This document shows, piece after piece, positions 1-9,834 of a stretch of DNA of 64,000 bases. Every line of letters starts with the position of its first letter. Position 1 is the first letter of the stretch. Source of the stretch: Dipteronia dyeriana. Lineage: Eukaryota; Streptophyta; Magnoliopsida; Sapindales; Sapindaceae. The notes under the pieces are model-generated. The model saw only the letters and a list, made by a program, of their open reading frames with translations. It was not told where the DNA came from and made no database searches. A program made the translations under genes and the position numbers. The stretch is taken from contig CM065297.1 in assembly GCA_032871835.1 (NCBI GenBank), positions 2,668,501 to 2,732,500 on the forward strand, read 5' to 3'.

Positions 1-283
1 TCCCCCTAAGGTGGCTTCTAGAGAGGAGCCAGTAGGAGGGGAAATCATGCCAGAGTCAATGGCCAACCTTCTTGATGTAGCCATACCTCCTGAGGTCATG
101 GCGGTGGTCAATGAGGTCATGGAGGAGGACCCAACTGAGCAATAAATTTTTGAAGAGCATCCTTAGGGCGAGGTGGCAGAGGTGGCAAACCAGAATGAAC
201 GGCCACCGGAAAGGGAATGAGGGAGTGAGGTCTATCCTGAGGAGGGAGAAGCTGGAAGAAATCGGGAGGATGCAGAAGTTTGA
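1..283 (+). pseudogene. C-terminal part of the antisense gene of element B
   Basis: Read from position 47 in one frame, this translates to an acidic tail that ends at the TGA at 281-283. It is homologous to the minus-strand tail at 13,314-13,535 in element A and to 33,858-34,100 in element E. Shared features are a run of Glu/Val, an NQNERP motif and a terminal EAG..RE..A.V ending. In-frame stops at 143, 164 and 218 show decay. It lies antisense to the pol of its own element, as in A, E and F. The N-terminal part is beyond the left edge. Function is unknown; in related copies this tail follows a coiled coil. Confidence 0.6.
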
Positions 284-756
284 ACCCATCTTTCTGCAAC
301 TTGTTTTCAATGCCCAAAAAAGGGGGGTGGGCTCCCCATCTTTACTCATGATTGATTGTTATTCTTTCTCTTTTTATAACCCGGAACTAGGGGTTGGGCT
401 TCCTGTTTGCTGCAGCCTTACCGGGGAATAGGCTCCCTAATTCATCAATGAAATTTAGCTTTTAGACTTAGTTTAAATTCTGATTTGCATATAGGTTCAG
501 CCTCTGTAGCACCCTGATTTAGCTCGGGAAAAGTAACAAGATAAGAAAACTGCTTAATTGTGAACGTAGATAGCTAGCTTGAGCGTTTGACTCTCAATAG
601 AAACTTGCAGCTTGGTGACTTTGGTTTACAGTCCCTTTGTCTGATCATAGACCTTGATCTTCTTTAGGAGGTTATAGCCCAAATGAAGTATCAAGGAGAA
701 CTATCTATCCCTATCTTAGGTTGAGAGGGCTACCGCGATCTTAAACTTGAGTCCTT
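284..756. other. 3' UTR spacer of element B
   Basis: Non-coding. It aligns by eye with the reverse complement of 12,770-13,310 in element A, for example the 'ggggaataggctccc' block near 424 and the block near 540-620. It separates the antisense gene from the 99-bp repeats. I see no other gene or site. Confidence 0.6.
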
Positions 757-1220
757 TTTGGGGGGTGATAACCCGACCAAGGCATCATGAGGGTTATCTA
801 GCTATTTCGTTGTCTTCGAGATCTGGATGACAATTATGCTTAAGCTCAGACCTTTCTTGGGGGTGGTAGCCTGACCAAGGCATCAGGAGGGCTATCTAGC
901 TATTTCATAGTCTTGAGATCTGGATGACAATTATGCTCTTACACACAGACCCTTCTTGGGGGTGGTGGCTCGACCAAGGCCTCATGAGGGCTATCTGGCT
1001 ATTTCCTGGTCTCGAGATCTAGATGGCAATTATACTCTTACACTCAGACCCTTCTTGGGGGTGGTAGCCCGACCAAGGCATCATGAGGGCTATCTAGCTA
1101 TTTCCTGGTCTCGAGATATGGATGACAACTATGCTCTTACACTCAGACCCTTCTTGGAAGCGGGTAGTGCCCGGCCAAGGCATCAGGAGTGGCGAGGGGG
1201 CTTCCCTGGCTAACCTCTGG
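757..1220 (-). repeat. 99-bp tandem repeat array, element B 3' UTR
   Basis: About four and a half units: 757-853, 854-952, 953-1,051, 1,052-1,150, then a partial unit. Each full unit is 99 bp, beginning near 'tcttgggggtggt' and containing 'gggctatctagctattt'. Because 99 is divisible by three, one frame stays open across units and gives a 33-residue periodic peptide (956-1,213, plus strand). The same repeat lies at the equivalent place in A (12,240-12,766) and E (32,945-33,405). Tandem arrays upstream of the 3' LTR are common in Tat elements. Confidence 0.85.
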
Positions 1221-1284
1221 TCTTGGAATGATAATGTCAAATTTTCCGCGTAGACCCAAATCATTGTAGAACATAGTTGAAGAT

Positions 1285-2176
1285 TGTAAGTTCCTCAGTT
1301 TTTAATTGGCTCATTTCATTGACATCCACTTTTGAGGATTAATGTGTAAGGGTAGTTTAGGCCATCATTGCTCAAGACCCAGCTCAAGCTTCAGAAGGTA
1401 AATCACTGGCTTAACCTTTTCTGAAGAGTTTTTAGTACACACACACACACTCTCATGCATGTCTTTGATCATCTTGCATGAATGCTTAATTGCCTTAATT
1501 GTGTGCCTCTTTGCCATAAATCTAGTTAAGTCTTTATGAACATTCATTTAGACATTGATATCTAGGAATTGCATTTAGTGACATTCTTTAATTTCTAGAT
1601 AAGCATTTATTGTTGCCTAGCATTATTTGCATTTAGAATATTTTTACATATTCACATAGGTTGTTGACTCTTCATTGAGGTTAAGTCTTGTGACTAAGTG
1701 TGTAGTGCATAAGAAATTCAAGTCTTGCAACCAGAGGAAGGGTTGGCAAGCAATTGGTCGGGTGCCACTGTAAATGTCCCAAGGGGGTAGAGTAGAAGGC
1801 GTTCACGCCAAGAGTAGTGTATCAGAGGATATCACTTGGGACTGAACCAAGAGTGGTGAGTGGCATTGTCCATAGCCTGAGGTTGTCGAGAGTGAGAGTC
1901 CGAGAATCACTTGAGGGTGTAACCTTTTACTTATATAGTGGATTTCTGCGATCGAGTGTGGCGCACTTACTAGCCTTGGTTTTTCCCATTTTGAGGGTTT
2001 CCACGTAAACATCAAGTGTTATTTATATTTCCGCACTTTATACTTGATGTTGTATGTTTGTTTTATTGGGTGAATTTTGAATATTGACTAATCAAGAAAA
2101 ATTGGTAATTGGCTTGATTAAAACCTATTCACCCCCACCCCTCTAGGTTTAGACACACGTTTTTAGGGAACTTTCA
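1285..2176 (+). mobile_element. Solo LTR of SIRE-like copia family D
   Basis: Starts TGTAAGTTCC and ends CTTTCA. It is flanked by a perfect 5-bp duplication AAGAT at 1,280-1,284 and 2,177-2,181. Both ends match the LTR at 60,454-61,885. It is 892 bp against 1,432 bp in that copy and lacks about 0.6-0.7 kb of the middle, including the segment that carries the TATA box. No internal region remains, as expected after LTR-LTR recombination. It sits in the 3' UTR of element B, between sequences that rejoin to match 12,120-12,240 of element A. Confidence 0.88.
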
Positions 2177-2386
2177 AAGATGGAGAAAACAAGAAAACAT
2201 GCTTTATTGATAAAAAGGATGAAGTACATTATTGCCAAAGATTAAAAACTAGGTGGAAGCAGCCTGCTCATGAGTCCCCTGTTCAATGGTAGAATTTCCT
2301 TAAGTGATCTGCATTCCAAGTATGATCGATGAGTCGACCATTCATGTCTTCGAGCTTGTATGCCCCATTATGGATCACCGTTTTTG
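2177..2386 (-). pseudogene. pol: Integrase C-terminal tail and pol stop, element B
   Basis: This is the end of the pol of element B, separated from 17,446 by insertion of element A. On the minus strand it matches the integrase tail at 11,970-12,082: an LED-NG-like stretch, then a block equivalent to 'HTWNADHLRKF', ending in a TGA near 2,283. The rest, 2,177-2,282, is 3' UTR. On its own it encodes nothing complete. Confidence 0.75.
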
Positions 2387-2391
2387 CTAGG

Positions 2392-3691
2392 TGTTAATAG
2401 TAAAATTTGACCAGGGGTCAAAGAGAAAATTTTCACTTTCCCACCACAAGTCAAAACTCATAATCGACGTTCATGAAACCCGGCTAGACCATAAAGCTAC
2501 CCCACAGGAGCAGAGAAGGCCAGCCCGGCTTTAAAACTATCTGAAAGCAAGCTAGGCATGACCAAGACTAGCCCCACATGAACATTGGAACCTGGGCTTC
2601 TCTAGGCCAACTATCGGGAAACCTCGGTTCCTGAGGTCGAGCTCTTCAACCACCCCGTGAAAGCCAGGAGGGGTCTTCAAGCTCAAGAGACATTCGAAAG
2701 AAGATCGACAAGCAAAGTAGGCCCCTTTCGGGTTAAGACTTTCTGAGGACAAACTTCACAGTAGTCCTAGACAGAAGCCCACCAACCTTTCCAGAAGCCC
2801 GTTGTCCCTGATGGGCATGAAAGAGGAATCACGCCTAAATCTACACTACCCCGACTACTTCCTAGGAATGTCTACAGGGACACCTTAAGCTCCCAAGGGT
2901 CAGGGAAAATCCATACCAAGCTTCTAAGAACAAAGTCGAAGCATGGATCTACCTCACTCTATGAGACGATAGGCAGCTAGCTCGATGACCTCCATAAAAA
3001 AACCATGCCGCGATAACATACAAGATCATATCTATGTGATAACCAACATTAAATCTGTATGCGTATGAGTCAAGAGTTTGATTCCTAAAAGGAAACAAAC
3101 TCATTTTCGTTAACAATATCATCGTTTCCGCTATTTATTCAGGGTCAAACAACTTTTAAATAAAGGATCCCGACCGATAAGGAGAAAACGGATTCGTAGG
3201 ATCGTGGCAGGATATCAGCGAATTCAAACCTACTTGGACCAGATATAAATAGGGCCAAGCATGACACAGAATGGGGAGATATGAAAAAAAGATAGAAAAA
3301 CAGAAGTAGGCAAAAAACAGAAGTAGGCAAAAAACAGAAGAAGAACGACAGATAGAAGAAAAGAAAAGAAAAGAAAAGAAAAGAAAAGAAGAGGGGAAGA
3401 CCTAAATTCTGTATTCAGAACACGGTCGCCTTTGTTTCCACTATTCGACAAGCACAAAGTTGCCACCTTCCTAGATCCTAGAGAGACTGTGAGCATATGA
3501 GAGAGTAATCTGTATATCGAAGCAAGTAATCAGTAATAGAAGATCCCATTTGTATCCTTGCAATCCAGCCTCTCGTTTACCTCTAAAACAGGTTAGATAT
3601 CAACGGTACCGACCCCGGCCACCACTTCCGTGGTAGTGTTCTCGAGGGTGTTAGTAGAAATATCTCATCCTGAGCAAATTTCCCGTTAACA
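2392..3691 (+). repeat. 5' LTR of Tat element A
   Basis: Begins TGTTAATAG and ends GTTAACA. It pairs with 16,183-17,440. A TATAAATA box lies at 3,244-3,251. It is longer than its partner because of an 18-bp duplication around 3,300-3,335 and an expanded GAAAA-type microsatellite around 3,357-3,391. Open frames on its minus strand (2,552-2,752 and 3,145-3,496) recur in other LTR copies only because the DNA is repeated. Confidence 0.92.
3244..3251 (+). promoter_or_regulatory. TATA box of the Tat LTR promoter
   Basis: TATAAATA inside the LTR, preceded by a conserved 'cttggaccaga' block. The same motif is at about 17,032 in the other LTR and, on the minus strand, in the LTRs at 23,208-24,376 and 28,491-29,736. 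In the LTR at 34,736-36,100 it has decayed to GAATAAATA. Confidence 0.6.
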
Positions 3692-3696
3692 CTTTC

Positions 3697-3714
3697 TGGC
3701 ACCGTCTGTGGGGA
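3697..3714 (+). promoter_or_regulatory. Primer-binding site, element A
   Basis: TGGCACCGTCTGTGGGGA starts five bases after the 5' LTR, where the minus-strand primer tRNA anneals. Equivalent sites are at 36,106-36,123 (E2) and on the minus strand at 23,185-23,202 (B). I do not assign the tRNA from sequence alone. Confidence 0.7.
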
Positions 3715-3765
3715 ACTCTCACACCACCATCTTTATATTCAAAAGTTTGTTATTTTAGAGGAATC

Positions 3766-3952
3766 ATGAGGCTCCGCTCCTCGTAAAGATAGCCAGGCGT
3801 ATCGGGATAACCTTCTGTTGCATCTATATGAAATGTCTCGAAAAAAGGGAGGAAATCTGGGCTCCATAGCTAGGTTCCAGCCCAGCCAGCCATTGTGCGG
3901 GCTCTGGATTCCCCTCTGGGAAATCGGGTCGAGCTTGACCAACAAGCGGCGG
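3766..3952 (+). pseudogene. gag: Start of gag, element A, truncated and stopped
   Basis: The ATG at 3,766 opens MRLRSS and then meets TAA and soon TAG. The intact relatives in B (minus, from 23,133) and E2 (36,175) have CAA/CAG-type codons there, so the stops look like C-to-T changes. The frame is recognisable to a LDQQA-like motif, where the SIRE-like LTR interrupts at 3,953. The rest of gag is missing from A. Confidence 0.75.
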
Positions 3953-4743
3953 TGTTAGGTTTTGGTTTGTGTTGGCATTAATTCTATATCAAAATAATAT
4001 TTACTTGTAATGATTTAGTTGTTTAAATTCATGATGATTCAAGCTTTAAGGAAGAAGAAACAACAAGTCAAAGCAAGTTCTAAGTCTTCAAAGAGAAAGG
4101 ATGCAATTTGATTCTATAAAGGTATACTAAGACCTTATCTTTCTCTTATAAGACTTAGGCACACAGACACAATTCATTCATATGTGTCCCTGCAACGTTG
4201 TGCACCATTATAGGCACACACATACAATTCATTCAAATATGTCCCTACATCGTTGTGCACCATGTATAACACATTCACACACATTGAAGATGAATGCTCA
4301 TGCATTGGTTTGAAAATAACATGTTTTGGAAAATGCATGATTGGAAACTATCTCTATGTAGTTTGCATTCTAGTGTGAATTGTGTTTGTATGTGTATATG
4401 TTTGTGTAATATGGATATTGAACTTGGATTTAGTCTTAAATCATTCTTGATTGAGTTCCAGTCATTTCGGTTTCTCATACTATTGATTTCAAATTCTAAG
4501 TCAAAAGATACTACACTTTCAACTCATGTTGCATACATTGTCTTCATATTCATATATTGAGATGAAGTATTATTTTTTGGGTTAATTATCTTATATGTCC
4601 ATGTCCATGTGAGAGTTATGGTTTGTAATCCTCAAACGGATTCAAATTCCGAGTTCGGAGGTAGGAGAACGGTTGAAGAACGAGAAGGAAGGTCGTAAGA
4701 GAAAGAAGCAAGCAAGGACTTCTTTCCCGAGATGGCGTGTGGC

Positions 4744-4777
4744 CATCTCGGGGCAGAAGGCTTGCTGCCCCGAGATG
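4744..4777. promoter_or_regulatory. GC-rich perfect hairpin in the SIRE-like LTR
   Basis: Arms CATCTCGGGGCAG and CTGCCCCGAGATG are perfect 13-bp inverted repeats around an 8-base loop, in otherwise AT-rich DNA. They lie about 85 bp upstream of TATAAA (4,863). Imperfect versions are kept at about 39,895-39,955, 40,845-40,905 and 45,095-45,135. A cis-regulatory role in U3 is inference. Confidence 0.5.
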
Positions 4778-4862
4778 CCCACATGCCATCTTGGACAACA
4801 AGCTTGCTTGGCTACTTCTTGCCCCTCTTGGTCATTTCACATGTCCAAGTTTCCCTCTCCTT

Positions 4863-4868
4863 TATAAA
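4863..4868 (+). promoter_or_regulatory. TATA box of SIRE-like LTR
   Basis: TATAAA in a 'ctcctttataaactc' context downstream of the GC-rich hairpin. An equivalent motif is readable on the minus strand near 39,820 (LTR copy at 38,140-41,680). Confidence 0.45.
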
Positions 4869-5794
4869 CTCTTTCCCTCTCACATTTTATTCTAAGAAGA
4901 AATTTAAAACAAGTGTGCAAAAAATTTCTCTCTAAATTTTCTCACCTACCAAACACCTTAACCTTTTCATTTGAAATCCGATTTGAGTGATTCAAAAATG
5001 AGAGTGTTCATCTATTCTTTCTCCATCTTTTATCTGACGGTTTGAGTAAGTTTTGCTGCTGTTTTTAGTGTCTAATCATACAAAAACGGGACTGCGCCTA
5101 AATCAACTAAGGTATTGATTTTCTCTCAAAGTTTTCTCTTAAAACTTGGTCAATTGCCTTGGGTTTTCTTCTTCAACATATATTTGTATATTGTGAGTGT
5201 TTTGATTTGAGTTTTGAACTCTTATAAAGCTAGGTTGAGTTTCAATTGAAATCATTCATGTTGAGTTAGGTTTTGATTTTACCTATGTTTCACATGTTTG
5301 GGATTGTATTGTGCTAGCTTTGATTCTAGGACTATTTTATGATTTTTGATTGATTGATTTTGTGAAAAATAGTTCCTCACATGTATTAGGCTCTCTTGGC
5401 CGAAATTCTCACATAATACATGTGATTATGTTCTTTTGAGCTATTAATGTGATTTGTTGAATCTATGATTAAGAATATGCTTTAGAACTTTAGCTTAAAT
5501 CTAATTGACTTTGTCATATGATTTTAGCATGTTTTAGGTTTATGTGATTTAAACTTGATCTTGTGATTTATTGAACATATTTTGTGATTCAAGTTTAGAT
5601 CTATGCATGTATCTAGGTTTTGATTAATATTTAACATATCTTACATAATCTAGATTGATTACACATGCATGATTAACTAGACTATATGTGATTTGTGCAT
5701 TCATGCTCATGTCTAGTATTTTCCATAGGATGTGTTGATCATAGCATTCTATGTTGCTTATTTGCATTTTGCATTCATGGTCACCTAGATGCGT

Positions 5795-6095
5795 TGTGAG
5801 AAGGAAGTCTTGACAATAGGTGTGAGACCTACAGTGTTGAGCAAGAAGTCTTGGCAAGAGGTGTGAGGCCTTGGATTGTCGAGCAAGGAAGTCTTGGCTA
5901 GGGTCGTGAGGATCCAGATAGTCGAGTAAGAAGTCTTGCCTAGAGTTGGGAGCACTCGGATAGGTGAGCGAGGAAGTCTTGACTAGAGTTGTGAGGACTT
6001 AGTTGAGCAAGAAGTCTTGCCTTGGGTCGTGAGGATCCGGATAAGGTGAGCGAGGAAGTCTTGACAGGAGGTGCGAGACCTCGGATTGTTGAGCA
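5795..6095 (+). repeat. Degenerate minisatellite in SIRE-like LTR
   Basis: About seven imperfect copies of a unit of roughly 40-50 bases built on 'gagcaagaagtcttg' followed by a 'gtgagg' block. The reverse-complement array is at about 38,590-38,890 in the other LTR. It lies downstream of the TATA box, so probably in R or U5. Confidence 0.7.
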
Positions 6096-6492
6096 TAGGG
6101 CGATAACTTCTAGAGTAGGATAAGAGGGTAGTTTTTAGGTAAAGAGGTCACTTGAGAGATTGTACTTGTCTTATCTACTAGTGGATTTTGTTTGCCGGTG
6201 GCTGCTAGCCCATGGATGTTTCCTCTTCGGAGGTTTACAACGTTATATCTTGTGTCAACTTTTCTCTATCCCTATCTCTTTAGCATTTGTATTGTGGATA
6301 GAACTCTTTATGTATGTTGACTTCCTTTCTATAATGTAGATTGTGTATGTGTTACAATTACTTGTTTGTATCACACTTTACTTGTGTTTATATATTGATT
6401 AATTGTCTTTAATTAATATATATATTGTGATACAAGCAATCTACCCCTTCTAGGTTTTTTCTTGAGCATTTAACCGTGATTGTATTTTCAAT

Positions 6493-6504
6493 TGGTATCA
6501 GAGC
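6493..6504 (+). promoter_or_regulatory. Primer-binding site (initiator Met tRNA)
   Basis: TGGTATCAGAGC two bases after the LTR end, the usual Ty1/copia site complementary to the initiator methionine tRNA 3' end. Confidence 0.9.
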
Positions 6505-6574
6505 AGGACACTAGATTGCACTTAGTGTGAGTCCGGGGTGATATATTCACAGTTTTTGCAAGGCGTTTGAAGTC

Positions 6575-7735
6575 ATGGGTTTACAAGATGATGTAATGGC
6601 GGAAGGAGCCTCAAATACTAGGCCACCATTACTTCGTGGTACTAACTACGGGTATTGGAAGTTGAGGATGAAAGCCTACATCCGCTCTGTTGATGAAAGA
6701 GCTTGGATGGTAATGGAAGATGGTTATAGTCCTCCTACCAAGGTTCAAGAGGTTGGAACCATGATACTCAAGCCAATGAGTGAATGGAAAACGAATGAGT
6801 TTGAGGTTGCTAAATGGCACCATCGTGCTATGAATGCCATCTTTGGAGGAGTTGATGGGCATCAATTCTCCTACATTCAAAGTCTTGAATCCGCAAAGGA
6901 AGCTTGGGATACTCTCCAAGTTACTAATGAAGAAACCTTAGCGGCGAAGAAATCGAGGCTTCAAATGTTGGCATCACAATTTGAAGGTTTAAGTATGAGT
7001 GAAGAAGAAAAGTTCAAAGACTTTCAATTACGGCTTCTTAACATAGCTAACCAATGTCAAGCACTTGGAGTACCTATCTCAAAAGAGCGTTTAAATTGGA
7101 AAATCCTTAGGTGTCTTCCTAAGAGATTCAAATCAAAGGTGACGGCCATTGAGGAAAGCAAGGATGTGGATAGTATGAATATCGATGAGTTGCTTGGGTC
7201 TCTCCAAACTTATGAGATGTGCTTGAAGCCAAAGATTAAAAGTAAGAGAATCGCTCTCAATGCAATTGAGGAGGAGAGTGATGATGAAAATGAAGAGATG
7301 ACACTTTTGGTTAGAAGGTTCAAGAAGTTACTAAAGTAGAATGCCATGCCAAGAGGCAAGTCTTTTAAGGAAAAAAGAGTCAAGAGAACATCATCTCCAA
7401 GGATTGAGAAGAATAGTCAAGCCATGAACAAGAAAGAGGTTCAATGCTATAATTGTCATGGTTTTGGTCACTTTGCTAGTGAGTGCACCAAGAAGCCATC
7501 TAAGAAAGACAAGAAAGGCAAAATGTTGGCGGCTACTTGGAGTGATGATAATTCTAGTGACAATGAGAGCTCTAGTAGTGAGTCTTCAAAAGATGAAGAG
7601 TTGGTGAGCAACTTTGGAGCTCTAACGGCTTCTCATTCTCCACTGGATGTTGATGGTACAATATCTTTGAACAAGAACTTTGATACAAATTATCATGGAA
7701 GCTCTAGTTCCATTCCTACAAATCTGAGTTGTTGA
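6575..7735 (+). pseudogene. gag: SIRE-like copia Gag, N-terminal and first zinc knuckle
   Basis: The ATG at 6,575 opens a 254-codon frame with the copia gag pattern: GxNYxxW near residues 23-27, a W-M-ED-Y stretch, then helices up to a K-rich end. A single TAG at 7,337 interrupts. The same frame resumes and carries a canonical CCHC knuckle, CYNCHGFGHFASEC, at about 7,447-7,488, followed by an acidic/Ser-rich tail that stops at 7,735. Gag forms the particle and binds RNA. It is clearly related to the gag at 62,011 (shared EGAS..RPPLL and DRAWM motifs). With one stop and a later frameshift it is probably dead. Confidence 0.85.
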
Positions 7736-8627
7736 AAAAGATAGAAAAGCTTGAAGAAGCTAGAGATAATGCTCAAAGAGAAGTAGTTGAGAAGGATGAT
7801 TTGATCAAGAAGCAACTAGATGAGTTTGTGGTTGTTACTCGTAGACTTCTTGGTGAAAATGTGATATTGTGAAGAAGTTTAGAGAACTTGAAAAGATAAA
7901 CCCTGAGAAGGATAATGTGATATCTTCTTTGAAGAAGAGAGAACAAGAATTGATGGAAGAGATAGACACGACTAAGGAGGCTATCAAAGACTTAGTAAAT
8001 GATTCGGTTAGTGTGTCTAGTGTTAGGAATCTTGTTAACTCTCATAGTGGTGAAGACAACTTGGTAGTTGAAAAGGAGCTCTTGGCAGCATCACTTCCTA
8101 CACACTTTGATGAAGTCATGATTGATAAGAAACCACACAAGAAGAGAAGATCTAAAACCAAGAAGAAGTTGGCGAACAAGGTATCTTTGCAAACTCCTAG
8201 TGAAACCAGATCAACTCCAAAAGGTACAATCTCATCTTTTATTCCAATTTTCCATTATTGCAACACAATAGGTCACATTAAGCATATGTGTTATAAATAT
8301 ATTGAAAAATGCAAATTAGGAAATGAATTTAGGGATAAGGAGATTAAACTTCAACTTGAACATGCTAAGGTTTTGAAAGTTGAGAAACATGATAATATTG
8401 TTAAGCATGAGAAGAAGTTGTGGAGTAGAAAAAATACTAATCTTGTTCAACTTGACAAAGTTTGTGTTGATAATTTTAAGGAAGAGTGTGTTAATGATAT
8501 TCTTTTTAATCAAGTCATTGAAGGACTTTACTCTAGATTTAACATTGTTGTCAAGGATGATATTAGAAATGTTTGTGTAGGTAGACCCAAGAACAAGTGG
8601 TTCAAGGGTGAGTGCTCTTATCACTAA
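7736..8627 (+). pseudogene. gag: SIRE-like copia Gag C-terminal region with defective second knuckle
   Basis: After a frame change, 7,869-8,627 is a Lys/Glu-rich, coiled-coil-like segment followed at about 8,249-8,300 by FHYCNTIGHIKHMC. In the related element at 63,848 the same place reads CHYCGVEGHIRPNC, so the first Cys of the knuckle has become Phe here (TGC/TGT to TTC). Beyond this the frame has charged residues and no recognisable protease. The frame ends at 8,627, and the element itself breaks off near 8,748. Confidence 0.65.
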
Positions 8628-8747
8628 AATAAGAAGCACATGTGAGATAGCTTTGAGGCTATATATCAATTGTGTTGAGAATTATTGCTTGCTAGCTTTG
8701 AATACTCCATGTACTAATATGAACTTGGTTATATAGCTTTGAACTCA

Positions 8748-9834
8748 TAATGGTCGACATGGAGGAACAGAGAAGGGAGTGGGCCAACGGTCATCCAGTG
8801 GATAAGTTAGAAGAGATTTCTGTCCGAGTGGGCGATCCCTTGAAGGTCATCAAAATCAGAGCCACCCTTGAGCCGGGAGTGGAAGAGGGCTTGATCAGGC
8901 TCCTCACAGAGTTCAACAATATTTTTTCTTGGAGTCATGCTGAGATGCCAGGGATCCCGATGACATTAGCTGCTCATCGATCGGCAGTGGATCCGACCTT
9001 CAAACCCATTAAACAAAAAAGGCACCACTTTAACACTGAAAAAAAATGTTGCGGTTCAGGAAGAGGTGGACAAACTGACCCGGGCGGGCTTCATTCAAGA
9101 ACCACGTTATCCCGAGTGGATCGCCAATATGGTCATGGTCACAAAGGTAAATGGAAAGTGGCGTATGTGTGTAGATTACACCGACCTCAACCGGGCATAC
9201 CCGAAGAACAGCTTCCCTCTACCAAAAATTGATCAGTTGGTCGATTTTACTTCTGGAAACAAGCTTCTGAGCTTCATGGACGCATTTTCAGGGTACAATC
9301 AAATTATGATACACCCCGCGGACCAGGAAAAGACCACTTTCATCACAGCGCAAGGTTTGTACTGCTACAAGGTGATGCCTTTCGGGCTCAAGAACGCTGG
9401 AGCTACTTATCAGCTGCTAGTCAATCGGTTGTTCAAGCCTAAAATCGGAAGGGTCAATGGAGGTCTATATCGATGACATGATCACCAATTCTTCAACCTC
9501 GAAAGGTCATTTCGGCGACCTTCGTAGAACCTTCATGATCCTAAGGGAGAACCAGATGAGGTTGGACCCTTCTAAATGCGCTTTTGGGGTAACTACGGGG
9601 AAGTTTCTAGGCTTCATGGTCCATGAGAGAGGCATAGAGGCTAACCCAGAAAAGATCATGGCTATTCTAGATCTAGAATCCCCCACGTCTCTTAAACAGG
9701 TTCAAGCCTTGACCGGACAGGTAGCAGCGCTCAATAGGTTCATCTCTGGGTCTACCGATAAGTGTTTACCGATAAGTGTCTACCGTTCTTCAAAGCCATC
9801 AAGCAGGGAAGAAACATGAAGTGGGATCAGTAGA
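8748..9834 (+). pseudogene. pol: Reverse transcriptase, element A
   Basis: Starts in the protease-RT linker (REWANGHPVDKLEE) and covers the RT. It shows W-R-MCVDYTDLN, the SFMDAFSGYNQI block, the MPFGLKNAGATYQ block, and the catalytic box as YIDDM at about 9,463. The catalytic Asp pair is intact, but the gene is broken: an extra A in the A-run at 9,039-9,046, an extra G near 9,450, a 14-bp tandem duplication at 9,754-9,781 and a TAG near 9,832. Element A has no protease upstream. The RT copied genomic RNA in the active ancestor. Confidence 0.9.

Larger units (their letters stand above)
3953..6490 (+). repeat. 5' LTR of SIRE-like copia
   Basis: 2,538 bp, starting TGTTAGGTTTT and ending TGTATTTTCA, directly before the primer site. 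It contains a GC-rich palindrome (4,744-4,777), a TATAAA (4,863-4,868) and a degenerate minisatellite (5,795-6,095). Related copies on the minus strand are 38,140-41,680 (with an internal duplication) and 44,359-45,908 (truncated). LTRs of about 2.5 kb fit the SIRE/Maximus lineage. Confidence 0.85.
3953..8747 (+). mobile_element. SIRE-like Ty1/copia element, 5' half only
   Basis: A full 5' LTR (3,953-6,490), a Met-tRNA primer site and a gag region, then an abrupt join near 8,748 to the RT of element A. The integrase, RT, env region and 3' LTR are absent. Because A also lacks its gag 3' end and protease at this point, one deletion probably removed the right half of the copia insertion together with adjoining Tat sequence. 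The LTR is the same family as 38,140-41,680. The left flank is GGCGG; no right target duplication survives. Confidence 0.8.

Noticed and set aside
2552..2752. Minus-strand open frame inside the Tat LTR, with similar translation at 16,402-16,626
   Set aside because: Similarity is explained by the LTRs being copies of one sequence; there is no start context or domain, and it is antisense to U3.
3145..3496. Hydrophobic minus-strand frames rich in Phe/Leu/Ser
   Set aside because: They are translations of the purine-rich GAAAA microsatellite and flanking LTR, not membrane proteins.
4294..4560. 88-codon plus-strand frame in the SIRE-like LTR, repeated on the minus strand near 40,804-41,340 and 45,227-45,568
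   Set aside because: It recurs because the LTR is repeated; it has no domain and lies upstream of the TATA box.
6491..6510. tRNA gene suggested by Met-tRNA complementarity
   Set aside because: Only the short primer-binding complement is present; there is no cloverleaf or internal promoter boxes.
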